64,000 nucleotides of DNA from Shimazuella alba (lineage in GTDB: Bacteria > Bacillota > Bacilli > Thermoactinomycetales > Thermoactinomycetaceae), in the NCBI RefSeq assembly GCF_009831235.1, contig NZ_WUUL01000012.1:1-64000 (forward strand), written 5' to 3'. This document shows, one piece after another, positions 7,319 to 16,321 of the stretch. The first letter of the stretch is position 1. Each line of letters opens with the position of its first letter. The notes beneath the pieces are model-generated. The model ran no database searches, was not told the origin of the DNA, and saw nothing but the letters and a program-made list of their open reading frames with translations. The position numbers and the translations under genes are program-made.

Positions 7319-8460
7319 TGAACGTAGCCATGATAGGTTGGGAATACCCTCCACAATTCTCGGGCGGTTTAGGAATTCATTGCCAAGCTATCACTCATGG
7401 GTTAACAAATCTAGGTATTTCCATTAATTTTTACTTACCTTGTTTCCATATAAATACTTTTGAAATTCCTGACGGTATGAAACTTTATCAAGTAATGCTG
7501 GAACATTCGGTAAACAATAATTCATACCTAGGAAGTACCATGTGGGACATGGTTATAAAGTTTCAGCAACAGTTAGAATCCATTTTCCAGCCGGATGGGA
7601 TTGATCTTATTCATGCACATGATTGGATGGGGATACTTGCTGTCACACCAATCGTCCAAAAATATAAAATCCCCTTAATTTGGACAGTACATTCTACTGA
7701 ATATGATCGTGCTGCTGGAATGCCCATACATCCAGCCATTTATGCAGTTGAACGGGAAGCCTTAGAAATGGTGAAGCATACTATTGTTGTCTCTAATAAA
7801 ACCAAACAAATTTTACTTGATAAATACGATGCTGACTCTAAACATATAACTACCATCTATAATGGAATTGATTTTGAAAAATACAAAAAAATTGCTGATC
7901 GAGATTATGAGAAAACAGATGGATATATCCTATTTCTTGGGAGAATCACTGGACAAAAGGCGCCAGATATTTTCTTGGAAGCAGCAAAATTAGTTATTGC
8001 AGAGCAAAAAAATGTACATTTTATGATGGTGGGTGAAGGCGATTTACTGCATAAATTAAAAATGTTAGCACAGCGCTGGAAGATCGATAAAAACGTAACC
8101 TTTACAGGAGGTATATTTGGAGAACAACTACTATCTTGTTATCAAAATGCTTTACTATATGTTCTTCCATCTCGGTCTGAACCATTTGGAATAACAGTTC
8201 TCGAAGCAATGGCTGCTGGAATCCCAAGCATTATCTCATCGACTACAGGTGTAGGTGAAATTGTGAATAACGTTTATATCGTTGAACCTGAACAACCTAC
8301 AAAGCTGGCTCATGCAATGCTCACCTTACTAAACGACAGTGCACAACGCAAATATTTAGGACAGCAAGGTTACCAAGAAGCCCAAAAATGGTCTTGGACT
8401 CGTGTGGCGAAGCGAACAAGTCTACTTTACCAAACAACCAAAAATGATTTGTCCAAATAA
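7318..8460 (+). CDS. GT4-family (GT-B) glycosyltransferase, CotSA/glycogen-synthase-like
   Basis: A 380-residue retaining glycosyltransferase that uses a nucleotide-sugar donor in the cytoplasm. The N-terminal acceptor domain begins MNVAMIGWEYPPQFSGGLG, like glycogen synthases, followed by HAHDW and HSTEYDR. The C-terminal donor domain has LGRITGQKAPD and the E-x7-E motif (Glu288 in SEPFGITVLE and Glu296). The size equals Bacillus CotSA (about 377), a spore-coat-associated GT4 enzyme that is also paired with a CotS kinase. A link to spore glycan is an inference from this pairing. The acceptor is unknown; the GH57 partner suggests an alpha-glucan-like chain. Confidence 0.85.
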   Translation: MNVAMIGWEYPPQFSGGLGIHCQAITHGLTNLGISINFYLPCFHINTFEIPDGMKLYQVMLEHSVNNNSYLGSTMWDMVIKFQQQLESIFQPDGIDLIHAHDWMGILAVTPIVQKYKIPLIWTVHSTEYDRAAGMPIHPAIYAVEREALEMVKHTIVVSNKTKQILLDKYDADSKHITTIYNGIDFEKYKKIADRDYEKTDGYILFLGRITGQKAPDIFLEAAKLVIAEQKNVHFMMVGEGDLLHKLKMLAQRWKIDKNVTFTGGIFGEQLLSCYQNALLYVLPSRSEPFGITVLEAMAAGIPSIISSTTGVGEIVNNVYIVEPEQPTKLAHAMLTLLNDSAQRKYLGQQGYQEAQKWSWTRVAKRTSLLYQTTKNDLSK

Positions 8461-8487
8461 CTATCAATGTGAAAGGAGAATTTACGA

Positions 8488-9465
8488 ATGGACAAATTCC
8501 CTTCTCTTGAAGAGATTCGCTCGATCTATGAAACGAATACGAACAACAAAAGACATGTTACCAAAGTAGAACTAATTTCTATATTACCAAGATTGCAAGA
8601 TACTATCTTAGAATACCTTGTTACTTACGTACAAGAAGGAAGCATCAAGAAGGAAGCAGTCATTGGTAAAGCGTACAGTCAATACGAGAAAGGAATCTCT
8701 AGTTATCATTTTTTAAAATTTATTTGGACAAATTCATTTTATGATTTACAACAATTTAAAGTTGTTCGTCCGATCGCTTTCATACCAAAACAAAACTTCT
8801 TTCTAATGTCTAAAGCACCTGGAAGGAAACTAGAAGAGTGCCTCTATGATCGTACACTTGATCATATTCATATAGCTAATCAAATTGCAAAATGGTTAAC
8901 TCATATGCACAATATTCCACATACATCTTTCCAAGTTAGCACGCCAAAAAGAACAAATCCTGAAATTAACCGATATTCTCATGAATTAATTGTATTACTC
9001 CCTCATAAACAATCTAGAGTTACATCTATATGCCAGCAGCTATCCAAAAAACTAAATTCATTACTTATTGATCGAGCAGTGCTTTTACATGGGGATTTTC
9101 ATACTCGGAATATCTTTTTGACTCCCTCCCAAGTTGTTGCGATTGATTTTGATCATCATTTTATCGGAGATCCTGCTTGGGAGATCGCTTATCTCATTTG
9201 CCAAATTGAAATCAGTAGTTACTTTAAACTGGGGGTATTTGATGCTTTTTCTGTCATGATTCAAAAAATTATAGCTACTTATCTACAAGCGAATCCCTTT
9301 TATGACTGTGATCAATTTTATGATCGTCTTTCCTTTTATCGTGTTTGCTGCTACTTAGAAAGTCTTCATTATGAGTTATGTGTTTTAAAAACTGGAAATC
9401 AAGTGATTCCAGAACCCTTTTTACATCATTGTCAAACATGTTTACAGGGAAAGAGTATTTTATGA
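8488..9465 (+). CDS. Aminoglycoside/choline-phosphotransferase-fold kinase, CotS-like
   Basis: A 325-residue APH-family enzyme. The catalytic loop is HGDFHTRN (Asp203, Asn208) and the metal-binding IDFD has Asp220, so it should be active on a small hydroxyl substrate such as a sugar or amino alcohol. The family includes CotS, CotI and YutH of Bacillus spore coats and choline or hydroxylysine kinases. GAAAGGAG precedes ATG 8488 by eight bases. Its TGA overlaps the next ATG (ATGA), showing coupling to the GH57 gene. The phosphorylated substrate cannot be named from sequence; the neighbouring glycan genes suggest a sugar. Confidence 0.85.
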   Translation: MDKFPSLEEIRSIYETNTNNKRHVTKVELISILPRLQDTILEYLVTYVQEGSIKKEAVIGKAYSQYEKGISSYHFLKFIWTNSFYDLQQFKVVRPIAFIPKQNFFLMSKAPGRKLEECLYDRTLDHIHIANQIAKWLTHMHNIPHTSFQVSTPKRTNPEINRYSHELIVLLPHKQSRVTSICQQLSKKLNSLLIDRAVLLHGDFHTRNIFLTPSQVVAIDFDHHFIGDPAWEIAYLICQIEISSYFKLGVFDAFSVMIQKIIATYLQANPFYDCDQFYDRLSFYRVCCYLESLHYELCVLKTGNQVIPEPFLHHCQTCLQGKSIL

Positions 9466-11420
9466 TTAAACAGGGTATGCCTTTCGCTATTGTCCATCAT
9501 GCGAACCAATATCTCATTACAAATGGTTACCTCAATCGACCGGGTATTTCTGAAATTATTGGTTCTCCTGACGCATCTTGTGGACTTCGAGCAGTCATGC
9601 ACCTTCATTCTTTGTATAATATTCCTTTTCATCTTCATATCAGCGGAACATTTATTGAGGCATGCGCTTGGTACGATCCCTTATTTTTAGAAGAGATAAA
9701 AGATTTACAGGCTCATAGACTCGTCGAAATCATTGGATCAACGTATGCACAAAATATCATGACACTATTTGACTGCAAGCAAAACAAATTTCAAATCCAA
9801 GAAGAACTTGATTTGATTCACACTTGGATTCACCCTAATCGTCAAGCAGTAAAGGGATTTTGGGTTCCCGAACGAGTCTGGGATACACATAAATTAGCCA
9901 AATTACTGACTGACTCTACCCTAAAAAATCACGGATTTCAATATGTTCTTGTCGATGATCGCCTTCTATTACAAAATGATGCACGAAAAAAATACGATCA
10001 AAAACCAATCTTTCAACCTGAACTTTTTCAAGCATATCGTATTCGAAATGGAAATGGACTCATTGCTCTTCCGCTCTCCTATCCAATAAGAATATCAGTA
10101 CCTTTTGAAAAAAAGATACAAGCAAAAAATTTCAGCCAAATCTTTGATCAACTATACAAAGCAAATCAACAAGAACAAAATTTGATTGCTATTTATGGGG
10201 ATGATATGGAAAAAGTTGCTGCTATTCCTCCTTGGAATCCTCAAGCTCTCATTCATTATCAACATTTTTTGGATTGGTTGAGCTCAAATAAAAGAATAGA
10301 ACCTGTCTTACTTCAGCAATGGCTATCGAATCAAGTAATTGAGAGTGAAATTAAAATTGGAACAGGAAGTTATCGAGAACTAGCTACTGAATTTGGAGCT
10401 GGTGAAGATTATCAAAACTGGGCCAATTCCAAAGCCTGGGCTCCTTATCAATCGATTCTAAACAAAACTTGGAAAAAACTTAATAAACTATCTACCCATA
10501 AAAATGTAGATTGTTCCCTGCTTACACTAGCTCATAAACATTTTTCTGCATGTACGTATGAAACAGCTTGGCATGATGCGGTCAACAGCATTCATTCTGA
10601 TGGTAACCAAAGCATAGCAATGCCTGCTCCATGGGCTCGATCGCTTGCAAGTCATGCAAAAACCAGTTCGATTCTAATAAAAGCTGCTATCTGGAAAAAA
10701 GACCATGGTAGCACTAACTTTCTCCATTGTGATATAGCTGATATAGACGACGATGGTCATAAAGAAGTAATCTTACGAAACCATCTGATCGCCGCAGTAT
10801 TCTCTCCAAACTTTGGGGGAAGACTGATATACCTTATCTCATATCTATCAAATCAAGATGCTCTAGTCGTTGGAAATCCATCTGATGATTGGAATTGGCT
10901 AGAAGAACCCAACGATTTCATGGATTCTCCGATGAATCATCCTGGTGCATTTGCTGATCACCGATTTGAACATGATAAATATAAGATTCACTCTCTATTG
11001 GCAAATAAACAACGTACAGAACTAATTCTTATGAATGATCAAAAAGATAGTCCAGCATTTGGTTTAATCAAACGCTTCACCATCGAACACCACTCCTCTC
11101 AAATTCATGCCAGCTATGAACAAATACCACCGTCCATCCTCCCCCTTTCCTTAGATATTGGACTATCTCCTGATTACTTGCAATTACTCCGTAATGGACG
11201 TAGAAATATTTTGCCCTACCAACATAAAAACAGAAAAGGATTTCAAAATGGAAACCTGATTGCTTGGATGGAGCCTAAATCAAATCATATCAATTGGATA
11301 TTTCCTCGTAATCCCATTTTTGGTCATGGATTTTGCTTGAGTTTCCATATTACTTCCTCATCGGCTGCCTTATGTTTAGGTATTGCAACTCATCCTAACA
11401 GAAAGGAGGATGAAATATAG
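9462..11420 (+). CDS. GH57-family glycoside hydrolase or alpha-glucanotransferase
   Basis: A 652-residue retaining alpha-glycan enzyme. GH57 signatures in order: VHHANQY (substitute for the usual HQP motif), VEIIGSTYAQNIM, the nucleophile motif GFWVPERVWD (Glu137), and the acid/base region IAIYGDDMEK (Asp247/248). The last 220 residues form a beta-rich domain like the C-terminal domain of 4-alpha-glucanotransferases. It probably hydrolyses or transfers alpha-1,4 or alpha-1,6 glucan. There is no signal peptide, so it acts in the cytoplasm, which suits trimming a chain made by the GT4 neighbour. The start ATG 9462 overlaps the upstream stop; an earlier in-frame ATG at 9378 lies inside the kinase gene and is less likely. 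Confidence 0.85.
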   Translation: MIKQGMPFAIVHHANQYLITNGYLNRPGISEIIGSPDASCGLRAVMHLHSLYNIPFHLHISGTFIEACAWYDPLFLEEIKDLQAHRLVEIIGSTYAQNIMTLFDCKQNKFQIQEELDLIHTWIHPNRQAVKGFWVPERVWDTHKLAKLLTDSTLKNHGFQYVLVDDRLLLQNDARKKYDQKPIFQPELFQAYRIRNGNGLIALPLSYPIRISVPFEKKIQAKNFSQIFDQLYKANQQEQNLIAIYGDDMEKVAAIPPWNPQALIHYQHFLDWLSSNKRIEPVLLQQWLSNQVIESEIKIGTGSYRELATEFGAGEDYQNWANSKAWAPYQSILNKTWKKLNKLSTHKNVDCSLLTLAHKHFSACTYETAWHDAVNSIHSDGNQSIAMPAPWARSLASHAKTSSILIKAAIWKKDHGSTNFLHCDIADIDDDGHKEVILRNHLIAAVFSPNFGGRLIYLISYLSNQDALVVGNPSDDWNWLEEPNDFMDSPMNHPGAFADHRFEHDKYKIHSLLANKQRTELILMNDQKDSPAFGLIKRFTIEHHSSQIHASYEQIPPSILPLSLDIGLSPDYLQLLRNGRRNILPYQHKNRKGFQNGNLIAWMEPKSNHINWIFPRNPIFGHGFCLSFHITSSSAALCLGIATHPNRKEDEI

Positions 11421-12173
11421 ATGTCTAAATCGATACAACCTATCCGACTAATCGAACGTATGCCCCTTGGTTACTCCAAACCTCAACGTATACTCTTTAG
11501 TGATGGTAATTCGTATGTCGTAAAATTTAAAAATAACCCTTCTGGAACAAGAATATTAGTAAATGAATACATTTCTAGCGCGTTGGCTCAATTGCTCGCC
11601 CTACCTATCACTCCATTTCAAACTGTAGAGATAGACCAAAATTTTATCCATCAGTATGAATCATTTACAAAATACAGTTTTCATAGTGGTACCCAATTTG
11701 CTTGTCTTTATATTGATAAATGTAAGCATCTTACTTTTTCCAGTGACATATTGATACAAAACAGAGAACACTTTGCAGGAATTACTGCCTTTGACCTTTG
11801 GATCAACAATACAGATCGAAAAGTAGGAAATGTTCTACTAGAACCTCAACAAAATGATTCCTACTATATGTACATGATTGATCATGGTCGCATATTTGCA
11901 GATGCCAAGTGGACCATAAAAACATTTGATAAAAAGCCAAAAATAAAACTCAAACAAGATGTTCATAAATGGTTTATTTCTCAACTGCCTAATAAAAGTG
12001 AAATCCAAACAGCTGTAGAAAAAATCCAAACTCTTCCAAATGAAGAGATAACTAAAACGATATATTCCATTCCCGCAGATTGGGATGTTTCCGATGATGA
12101 GAAAGCTGCAGTTGTTTCTTATTTAATAGAGGCAAAGCAATTTTTGTCTCATATAAAATGGAAAAAAAAATAA
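11421..12173 (+). CDS. HipA-like kinase (HipA_2 family)
   Basis: A 250-residue protein with the reduced HipA kinase fold. YVVKFKNNPSGTRILVNEY holds the ATP Lys region. FDLWINNTDRKVGNVLL carries the catalytic Asp132 and Asn136 region, and YMIDHG has the metal-binding Asp154. Unlike HipA toxins there is no HipB partner or separate N-terminal subdomain, so a toxin-antitoxin role is unlikely. AGGAGG lies upstream of ATG 11421, which directly follows the GH57 stop. It is the last gene of the operon. Its substrate may be a protein or a sugar conjugate of the same pathway; this is not shown by sequence. Confidence 0.8.
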   Translation: MSKSIQPIRLIERMPLGYSKPQRILFSDGNSYVVKFKNNPSGTRILVNEYISSALAQLLALPITPFQTVEIDQNFIHQYESFTKYSFHSGTQFACLYIDKCKHLTFSSDILIQNREHFAGITAFDLWINNTDRKVGNVLLEPQQNDSYYMYMIDHGRIFADAKWTIKTFDKKPKIKLKQDVHKWFISQLPNKSEIQTAVEKIQTLPNEEITKTIYSIPADWDVSDDEKAAVVSYLIEAKQFLSHIKWKKK

Positions 12174-12203
12174 AAGGTTCTATCCAAACGTTAGGGCAAC
12201 TTT

Positions 12204-12229
12204 AGACTTGGATTTCCAAGTCTTTTTTC
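12204..12229 (+). terminator. Terminator of the glycan/kinase operon
   Basis: AGACTTGGA pairs with TCCAAGTCT around a two-base centre and is followed by a T run. It lies 31 bases after the HipA-like gene and closes the operon. Confidence 0.85.
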
Positions 12230-12308
12230 TTTGTGCTACTGATTGCTATCCATCATCATTATTATGTAAAATGCTCACTAGACGGTAAAAATAAGAGGAG
12301 CATGTCAA

Positions 12309-13652
12309 ATGTTAACTATTGGTATTTTAGGATCAAAACAATTTATTGATACAATCTCGAAACACTATAGCAACTACCCAGATATTACTTTTATTTCCTA
12401 TCTCTATCAATCTCCTAAAGACACGGAACCCTATATAGAAAAAGCATATCAAGAGACTGACTTTCTTTTATTTTCTGGAATCATTGCTTATTATCATGCT
12501 AGAAAACAACTGCAAAAGTACCCATTAAACAGCATGTATTTGTCTTTTCGAGAACTTGTACTGAGTCTGTCTCTTTTTTCGATTCACTACCATCACCACT
12601 TCCCCCTTCACTCTTTGTCGATTGATCTTCCAGATAAAAGCGTTTTAGATGGATTACTAAAAGAATTACAAATAACAGATAAACCATATGTAAAAGACTA
12701 TGCCTGGATTTATCAATTGGAACAGCACAGGAATAGTCTTGATATCGAATCTTACATTCGGTTTCATGTAAATTTGTTTCATCAAAAGAAAACAACATTT
12801 GCACTCACCAGTATTCACGCAGTGTATGACCAACTTCAAAAACACAATATTCCTTCCATTTACATGATGCAACCTTCTACATTACTAAAAGAAGAATTAG
12901 AAAAAGTGGTGACCTTAGCAAAGTTAGAAAAGGCAAAAGATGCGCAGATCGCAGTTATTTCTGTTCATACCTCCTTTCCAGATACTCAAACAGATAACCA
13001 TTCACTACAGCTCGCTATCTTACAAAAACTGCAAAAAATCGGAAGAAAATTAAATGCGCATGTTTCGATGGAACAAATGCAGCCATTTTTGGTATATACC
13101 AATCAAGGCACTTTGGAGCAATTTCAGATTGAAAATGTGTTACAGGAGTTAGACTCTTTGACAGAAGGAATAGATTTAAAATTTGAGGTGGGTATTGGAT
13201 ATGGATATACGGTACAAGATGCCGAGAGTCATGCATCACAAGCTTTATCTTACGCAGCCAAACAATCATCCAAACATACTATTACTTATTTAATCGATGA
13301 AAGAAAACAATTAAAAGGACCTTTATTTCAAAACGAAAAAAACATTTCCCTGCAAAACGAAGATAGTAATATTCAACAATTAGCAGCACAATGTCAAATA
13401 AGCACCAAAAATTTGCTTCGTTTTATTGAATTTGTTCGTGTCCATCAATTTCGTTCTTTTACCGCTTCTGCATTAGCATCCTACTTGAATTTAAGTAGAC
13501 GATCAGCAGAGAGACTCATAAAAAGGCTACTAGAAAAAAATTTATTACTTGTTACCGGTGAGGAACAACCTTATGAACAAGGACGGCCTCGTGCTCTATA
13601 CAATATCTCAGAAAAATTTAAACAACAAATAACTATTAAAATTTTACATTGA
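12309..13652 (+). CDS. Transcriptional regulator with GGDEF-like core and C-terminal winged helix
   Basis: A 447-residue cytoplasmic regulator. Residues 1-200 resemble a periplasmic-binding or PrpR-like sensor fold without a signal peptide. The middle (about 215-335) has the shape of a degenerate cyclase domain with VGIGYGYTVQDAESHASQAL. The C-terminus (about 365-440) is a winged helix (ALASYLNLSRRSAERLIKRL, then GRPRALY). GAGGAG precedes the ATG by eight bases. It lies directly upstream of the epimerase, transporter and amidohydrolase genes in the same direction and is probably their substrate-responsive regulator. I cannot name a characterised orthologue. Confidence 0.65.
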   Translation: MLTIGILGSKQFIDTISKHYSNYPDITFISYLYQSPKDTEPYIEKAYQETDFLLFSGIIAYYHARKQLQKYPLNSMYLSFRELVLSLSLFSIHYHHHFPLHSLSIDLPDKSVLDGLLKELQITDKPYVKDYAWIYQLEQHRNSLDIESYIRFHVNLFHQKKTTFALTSIHAVYDQLQKHNIPSIYMMQPSTLLKEELEKVVTLAKLEKAKDAQIAVISVHTSFPDTQTDNHSLQLAILQKLQKIGRKLNAHVSMEQMQPFLVYTNQGTLEQFQIENVLQELDSLTEGIDLKFEVGIGYGYTVQDAESHASQALSYAAKQSSKHTITYLIDERKQLKGPLFQNEKNISLQNEDSNIQQLAAQCQISTKNLLRFIEFVRVHQFRSFTASALASYLNLSRRSAERLIKRLLEKNLLLVTGEEQPYEQGRPRALYNISEKFKQQITIKILH

Positions 13653-13741
13653 CATTTAACGTTTACATCAATAAAATCATGTATAACTAAATAGCGACTA
13701 TATAACGACGACATTTCTATTTGAGCAGAGGAGGAGCATCT

Positions 13742-14860
13742 TTGAAAATTGTTCAAGCAGATATTTACGGGATTCACCTGCCTTTAAAATCTCCATTTGT
13801 TATTTCTTATTCTTCCTATGACTATATGCCTTCTATTATTTTACGGTTAAAAACAGATGAAGGGTTGGTAGGATATGGAGAAGCTGTCCCGGATGAGCAT
13901 GTGACAGGAGAAACGTTTTTCGGTGTCATTAACATTTTAAAACACCATCTACTTCCTGCTATCATGGGACAAAATCCTTTCTCGATCGAACAAATTCACC
14001 ATATACTCGATCAAGCGATCTATGCCAATCCTTCTGCAAAAGCTGCCATCGATATTGCCTGTTACGATCTAATGGGAAAATTTCTGAGTCAGCCTGTATA
14101 TCAATTAATTGGAGGCGCAGTTCATGAATCCTTAACTTTCCCAGCTGTATTGAGTATCGATGATCCTGATGTAATGGCTCAGAAAGCAAAGAAAGCGATC
14201 ACAGAAGGTTATCTATACTTAAAATTAAAACTTGGCCGTGATCCCCAGGAAGACGTTGAACGCGTAAAAGCAATTCGCCAAGCAATAGGGGATAAGGTTA
14301 CCATCTGCATTGATATTAATCAAGGATGGGTGAACTACTCACAAGCGATTCAAGCCATTGAACAGCTTACTTCCTATCATGTCGCTTGGGTGGAACAACC
14401 CATTCGTATACAAGATATCGACGGACTTGCAGAAATAAAAAAACATACGATGACACCTATTATGGCTGATGAAAGCGTTCATGATGGTTATCAGCTTCTA
14501 GAAATCATCAAGAAACAAGCAGCTGATCGCATTAATATCAAATTAATGAAATGCGGGGGTATTTATCCAGCTGTCCATATGGCAAAAATGGCTGAGTTTG
14601 CTGGTCTCCCTTGTCAAATAGGCTCCATGGTCGAATCTTCGATTGCATCTGCCGCAGGTTATCATGTTGCAAAATCACATCGTAACATTACCCATACAGA
14701 ACTAACTGGCCCTCTCCTGTTTAGCAAAGATATCGGTGATCTTCAATACACGCTTCCATATGTTGAATTAACGGATCGAGCTGGGTTGGGAATAGAAGTG
14801 GATAAGCAGCAATTACATGAGCTGATGATTACACAGGAAACCATTATGTATTCTTCATAA
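13742..14860 (+). CDS. Enolase-superfamily dipeptide epimerase (L-Ala-D/L-Glu epimerase type)
   Basis: About 372 residues of the mandelate racemase/enolase superfamily. The KxK base pair is LKLKLG near residue 158. Metal ligands are the Asp in CIDINQGW, the Glu in WVEQP and the Asp/Glu in MADESV, and the opposite base is the Lys in NIKLMKCGG. These features match YkfB-type dipeptide epimerases that recycle murein peptides. TTG 13742 is preceded by GAGGAGGAG at five bases. It is followed at short spacing by a permease and an M20 hydrolase, which supports uptake, epimerisation and cleavage of a peptide or N-acyl amino acid. Confidence 0.85.
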   Translation: MKIVQADIYGIHLPLKSPFVISYSSYDYMPSIILRLKTDEGLVGYGEAVPDEHVTGETFFGVINILKHHLLPAIMGQNPFSIEQIHHILDQAIYANPSAKAAIDIACYDLMGKFLSQPVYQLIGGAVHESLTFPAVLSIDDPDVMAQKAKKAITEGYLYLKLKLGRDPQEDVERVKAIRQAIGDKVTICIDINQGWVNYSQAIQAIEQLTSYHVAWVEQPIRIQDIDGLAEIKKHTMTPIMADESVHDGYQLLEIIKKQAADRINIKLMKCGGIYPAVHMAKMAEFAGLPCQIGSMVESSIASAAGYHVAKSHRNITHTELTGPLLFSKDIGDLQYTLPYVELTDRAGLGIEVDKQQLHELMITQETIMYSS

Positions 14861-14878
14861 AACAGTCGAGGTGAGATA

Positions 14879-16312
14879 ATGGCACAGAAAGTAGATATTT
14901 CTACTAATAAACAGAATCCTCTATTAAAATGGTTTACTTTTCCTCATACCTACGCTATTTTGTTGATCATGATTATTGTAGCAGCACTAGCATCATATGT
15001 TGTCCCTGCCGGAGAGTATCAAAGAATAGAGGATAAAGAAACAGGAAAAACCATTGTCCAAAATGGAACCTATCATGCAGTAGAGAGCAATCCAGTTGGA
15101 TTTTTCGATACTTTCAAATCCATTCCAACAGGATTAGAAAAAGGCTCACAAATCATATTTTATATTTTTCTTGTCAGTGGGGTTTTTGGAATTATTCGGT
15201 CAACCGGAGCAATTGAAGCAGGTATTTACAAAGGAGTGAAACTTTTAAATGGCAGAGAGAAAATTTTGATTCCTGCCTGTATGTTTCTATTTTCAATCGG
15301 AGGATTTACCCTTGGTATGGCTGAGGAGACTATTATATTTGTGCCGATTGGAATTGCAATTGCACGAGCAGTCGGTTTTGATGCCATAACAGGTACAGCA
15401 ATGGTCACACTAGGGGCTGCGAGTGGATTTATGGGTGGAATGTTCAATCCATTTACCGTAGGAATTGCTCAGTCCTTAGCAGAAGTCCCTCTTTTCTCCG
15501 GTTTTATCTTCCGTGCAGTTGTTTATGTTTTCGTTCTTAGTTTCGCGATCTGGTACGTAAGCCGTTATGCTGCAAAAGTGAAAGCGGATCCAAAAAATAG
15601 TATTATCTATGAAATTGAAAAACAGCAAGCACCAGAAAAAATGGAGGATAAACCAAATATCCCAAACTATCATTTTCGACATACTCTTGTTTTTATTGCA
15701 CTTGCAGGCGGTCTTGCTTTTAATGTGTACGGCGTTTTTAAATGGGAATGGTTTTTAATAGAACTTACTGCTTCCTTTTTCATCATGGGAATGATAGCTG
15801 GTTTGCTTGGAGGACTTTCCTTTACGAAAATATTTGATTCTTTCATTGATGGGGCAAAAGCGGTAACCTTTGGCGCGCTCATCGTTGGATTTGCACGGGC
15901 TATTACGGTTGTTTTAGAAGATGGAAAAATTATCGATTCCATGATCTATGGTTTAACTTCTCTAATCGGCCATTTGCCTGATACGTTAAATGTTGTCGTT
16001 ATGTTTGTGGTGCAGGCATTTTTAAATTTATTTATTTCATCTGGAAGCGGGCAAGCAGCCACAACCATGCCCATCATGATTCCTATAGCAGATTTGTTGG
16101 ATATTAAACGGCAAGTCGCTGTACTCGCTTTCCAGTATGGGGATTCTGTTACAAACTCCATTATTCCAACTTCCTCCGCCTTAATGGGCTATTTGGCAGT
16201 CGCAGGTATTCCTTATGAAAAATGGGTGAAGTTCATTTGGAAAATGCTTGTAGGCTGGGCTCTTATAGCTTGTACAGCCCTAATTGTTGCGGTATTAATT
16301 GGTATATCTTAG
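14879..16312 (+). CDS. YfcC family (arginine/ornithine antiporter-like) permease
   Basis: A 477-residue inner-membrane protein with about twelve helices. The N-terminus (FTFPHTYAILLIMIIVAALASYVVPAGEY) and the repeats GGFTLGMAEETIIFVPI and SSGSGQAATTMPIMIPI are hallmarks of the YfcC/AbgT-like ion-transporter group. Members are proposed to move short peptides, dicarboxylates or basic amino acids by ion coupling; the substrate here is unknown. GAGGTG lies five bases before the ATG. The gene is sandwiched between the epimerase and the amidohydrolase, so it probably imports their substrate. Confidence 0.85.
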   Translation: MAQKVDISTNKQNPLLKWFTFPHTYAILLIMIIVAALASYVVPAGEYQRIEDKETGKTIVQNGTYHAVESNPVGFFDTFKSIPTGLEKGSQIIFYIFLVSGVFGIIRSTGAIEAGIYKGVKLLNGREKILIPACMFLFSIGGFTLGMAEETIIFVPIGIAIARAVGFDAITGTAMVTLGAASGFMGGMFNPFTVGIAQSLAEVPLFSGFIFRAVVYVFVLSFAIWYVSRYAAKVKADPKNSIIYEIEKQQAPEKMEDKPNIPNYHFRHTLVFIALAGGLAFNVYGVFKWEWFLIELTASFFIMGMIAGLLGGLSFTKIFDSFIDGAKAVTFGALIVGFARAITVVLEDGKIIDSMIYGLTSLIGHLPDTLNVVVMFVVQAFLNLFISSGSGQAATTMPIMIPIADLLDIKRQVAVLAFQYGDSVTNSIIPTSSALMGYLAVAGIPYEKWVKFIWKMLVGWALIACTALIVAVLIGIS

Positions 16313-16321
16313 GTGAAAAAC

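Noticed and set aside
11421-12173. HipA toxin of a toxin-antitoxin system
   Set aside because: No HipB-like HTH partner is adjacent, and the gene is embedded in a glycan operon.
15226-15942. Minus-strand open frames inside the YfcC permease gene
   Set aside because: They are antisense shadows of a strongly supported transporter and have no ribosome sites.
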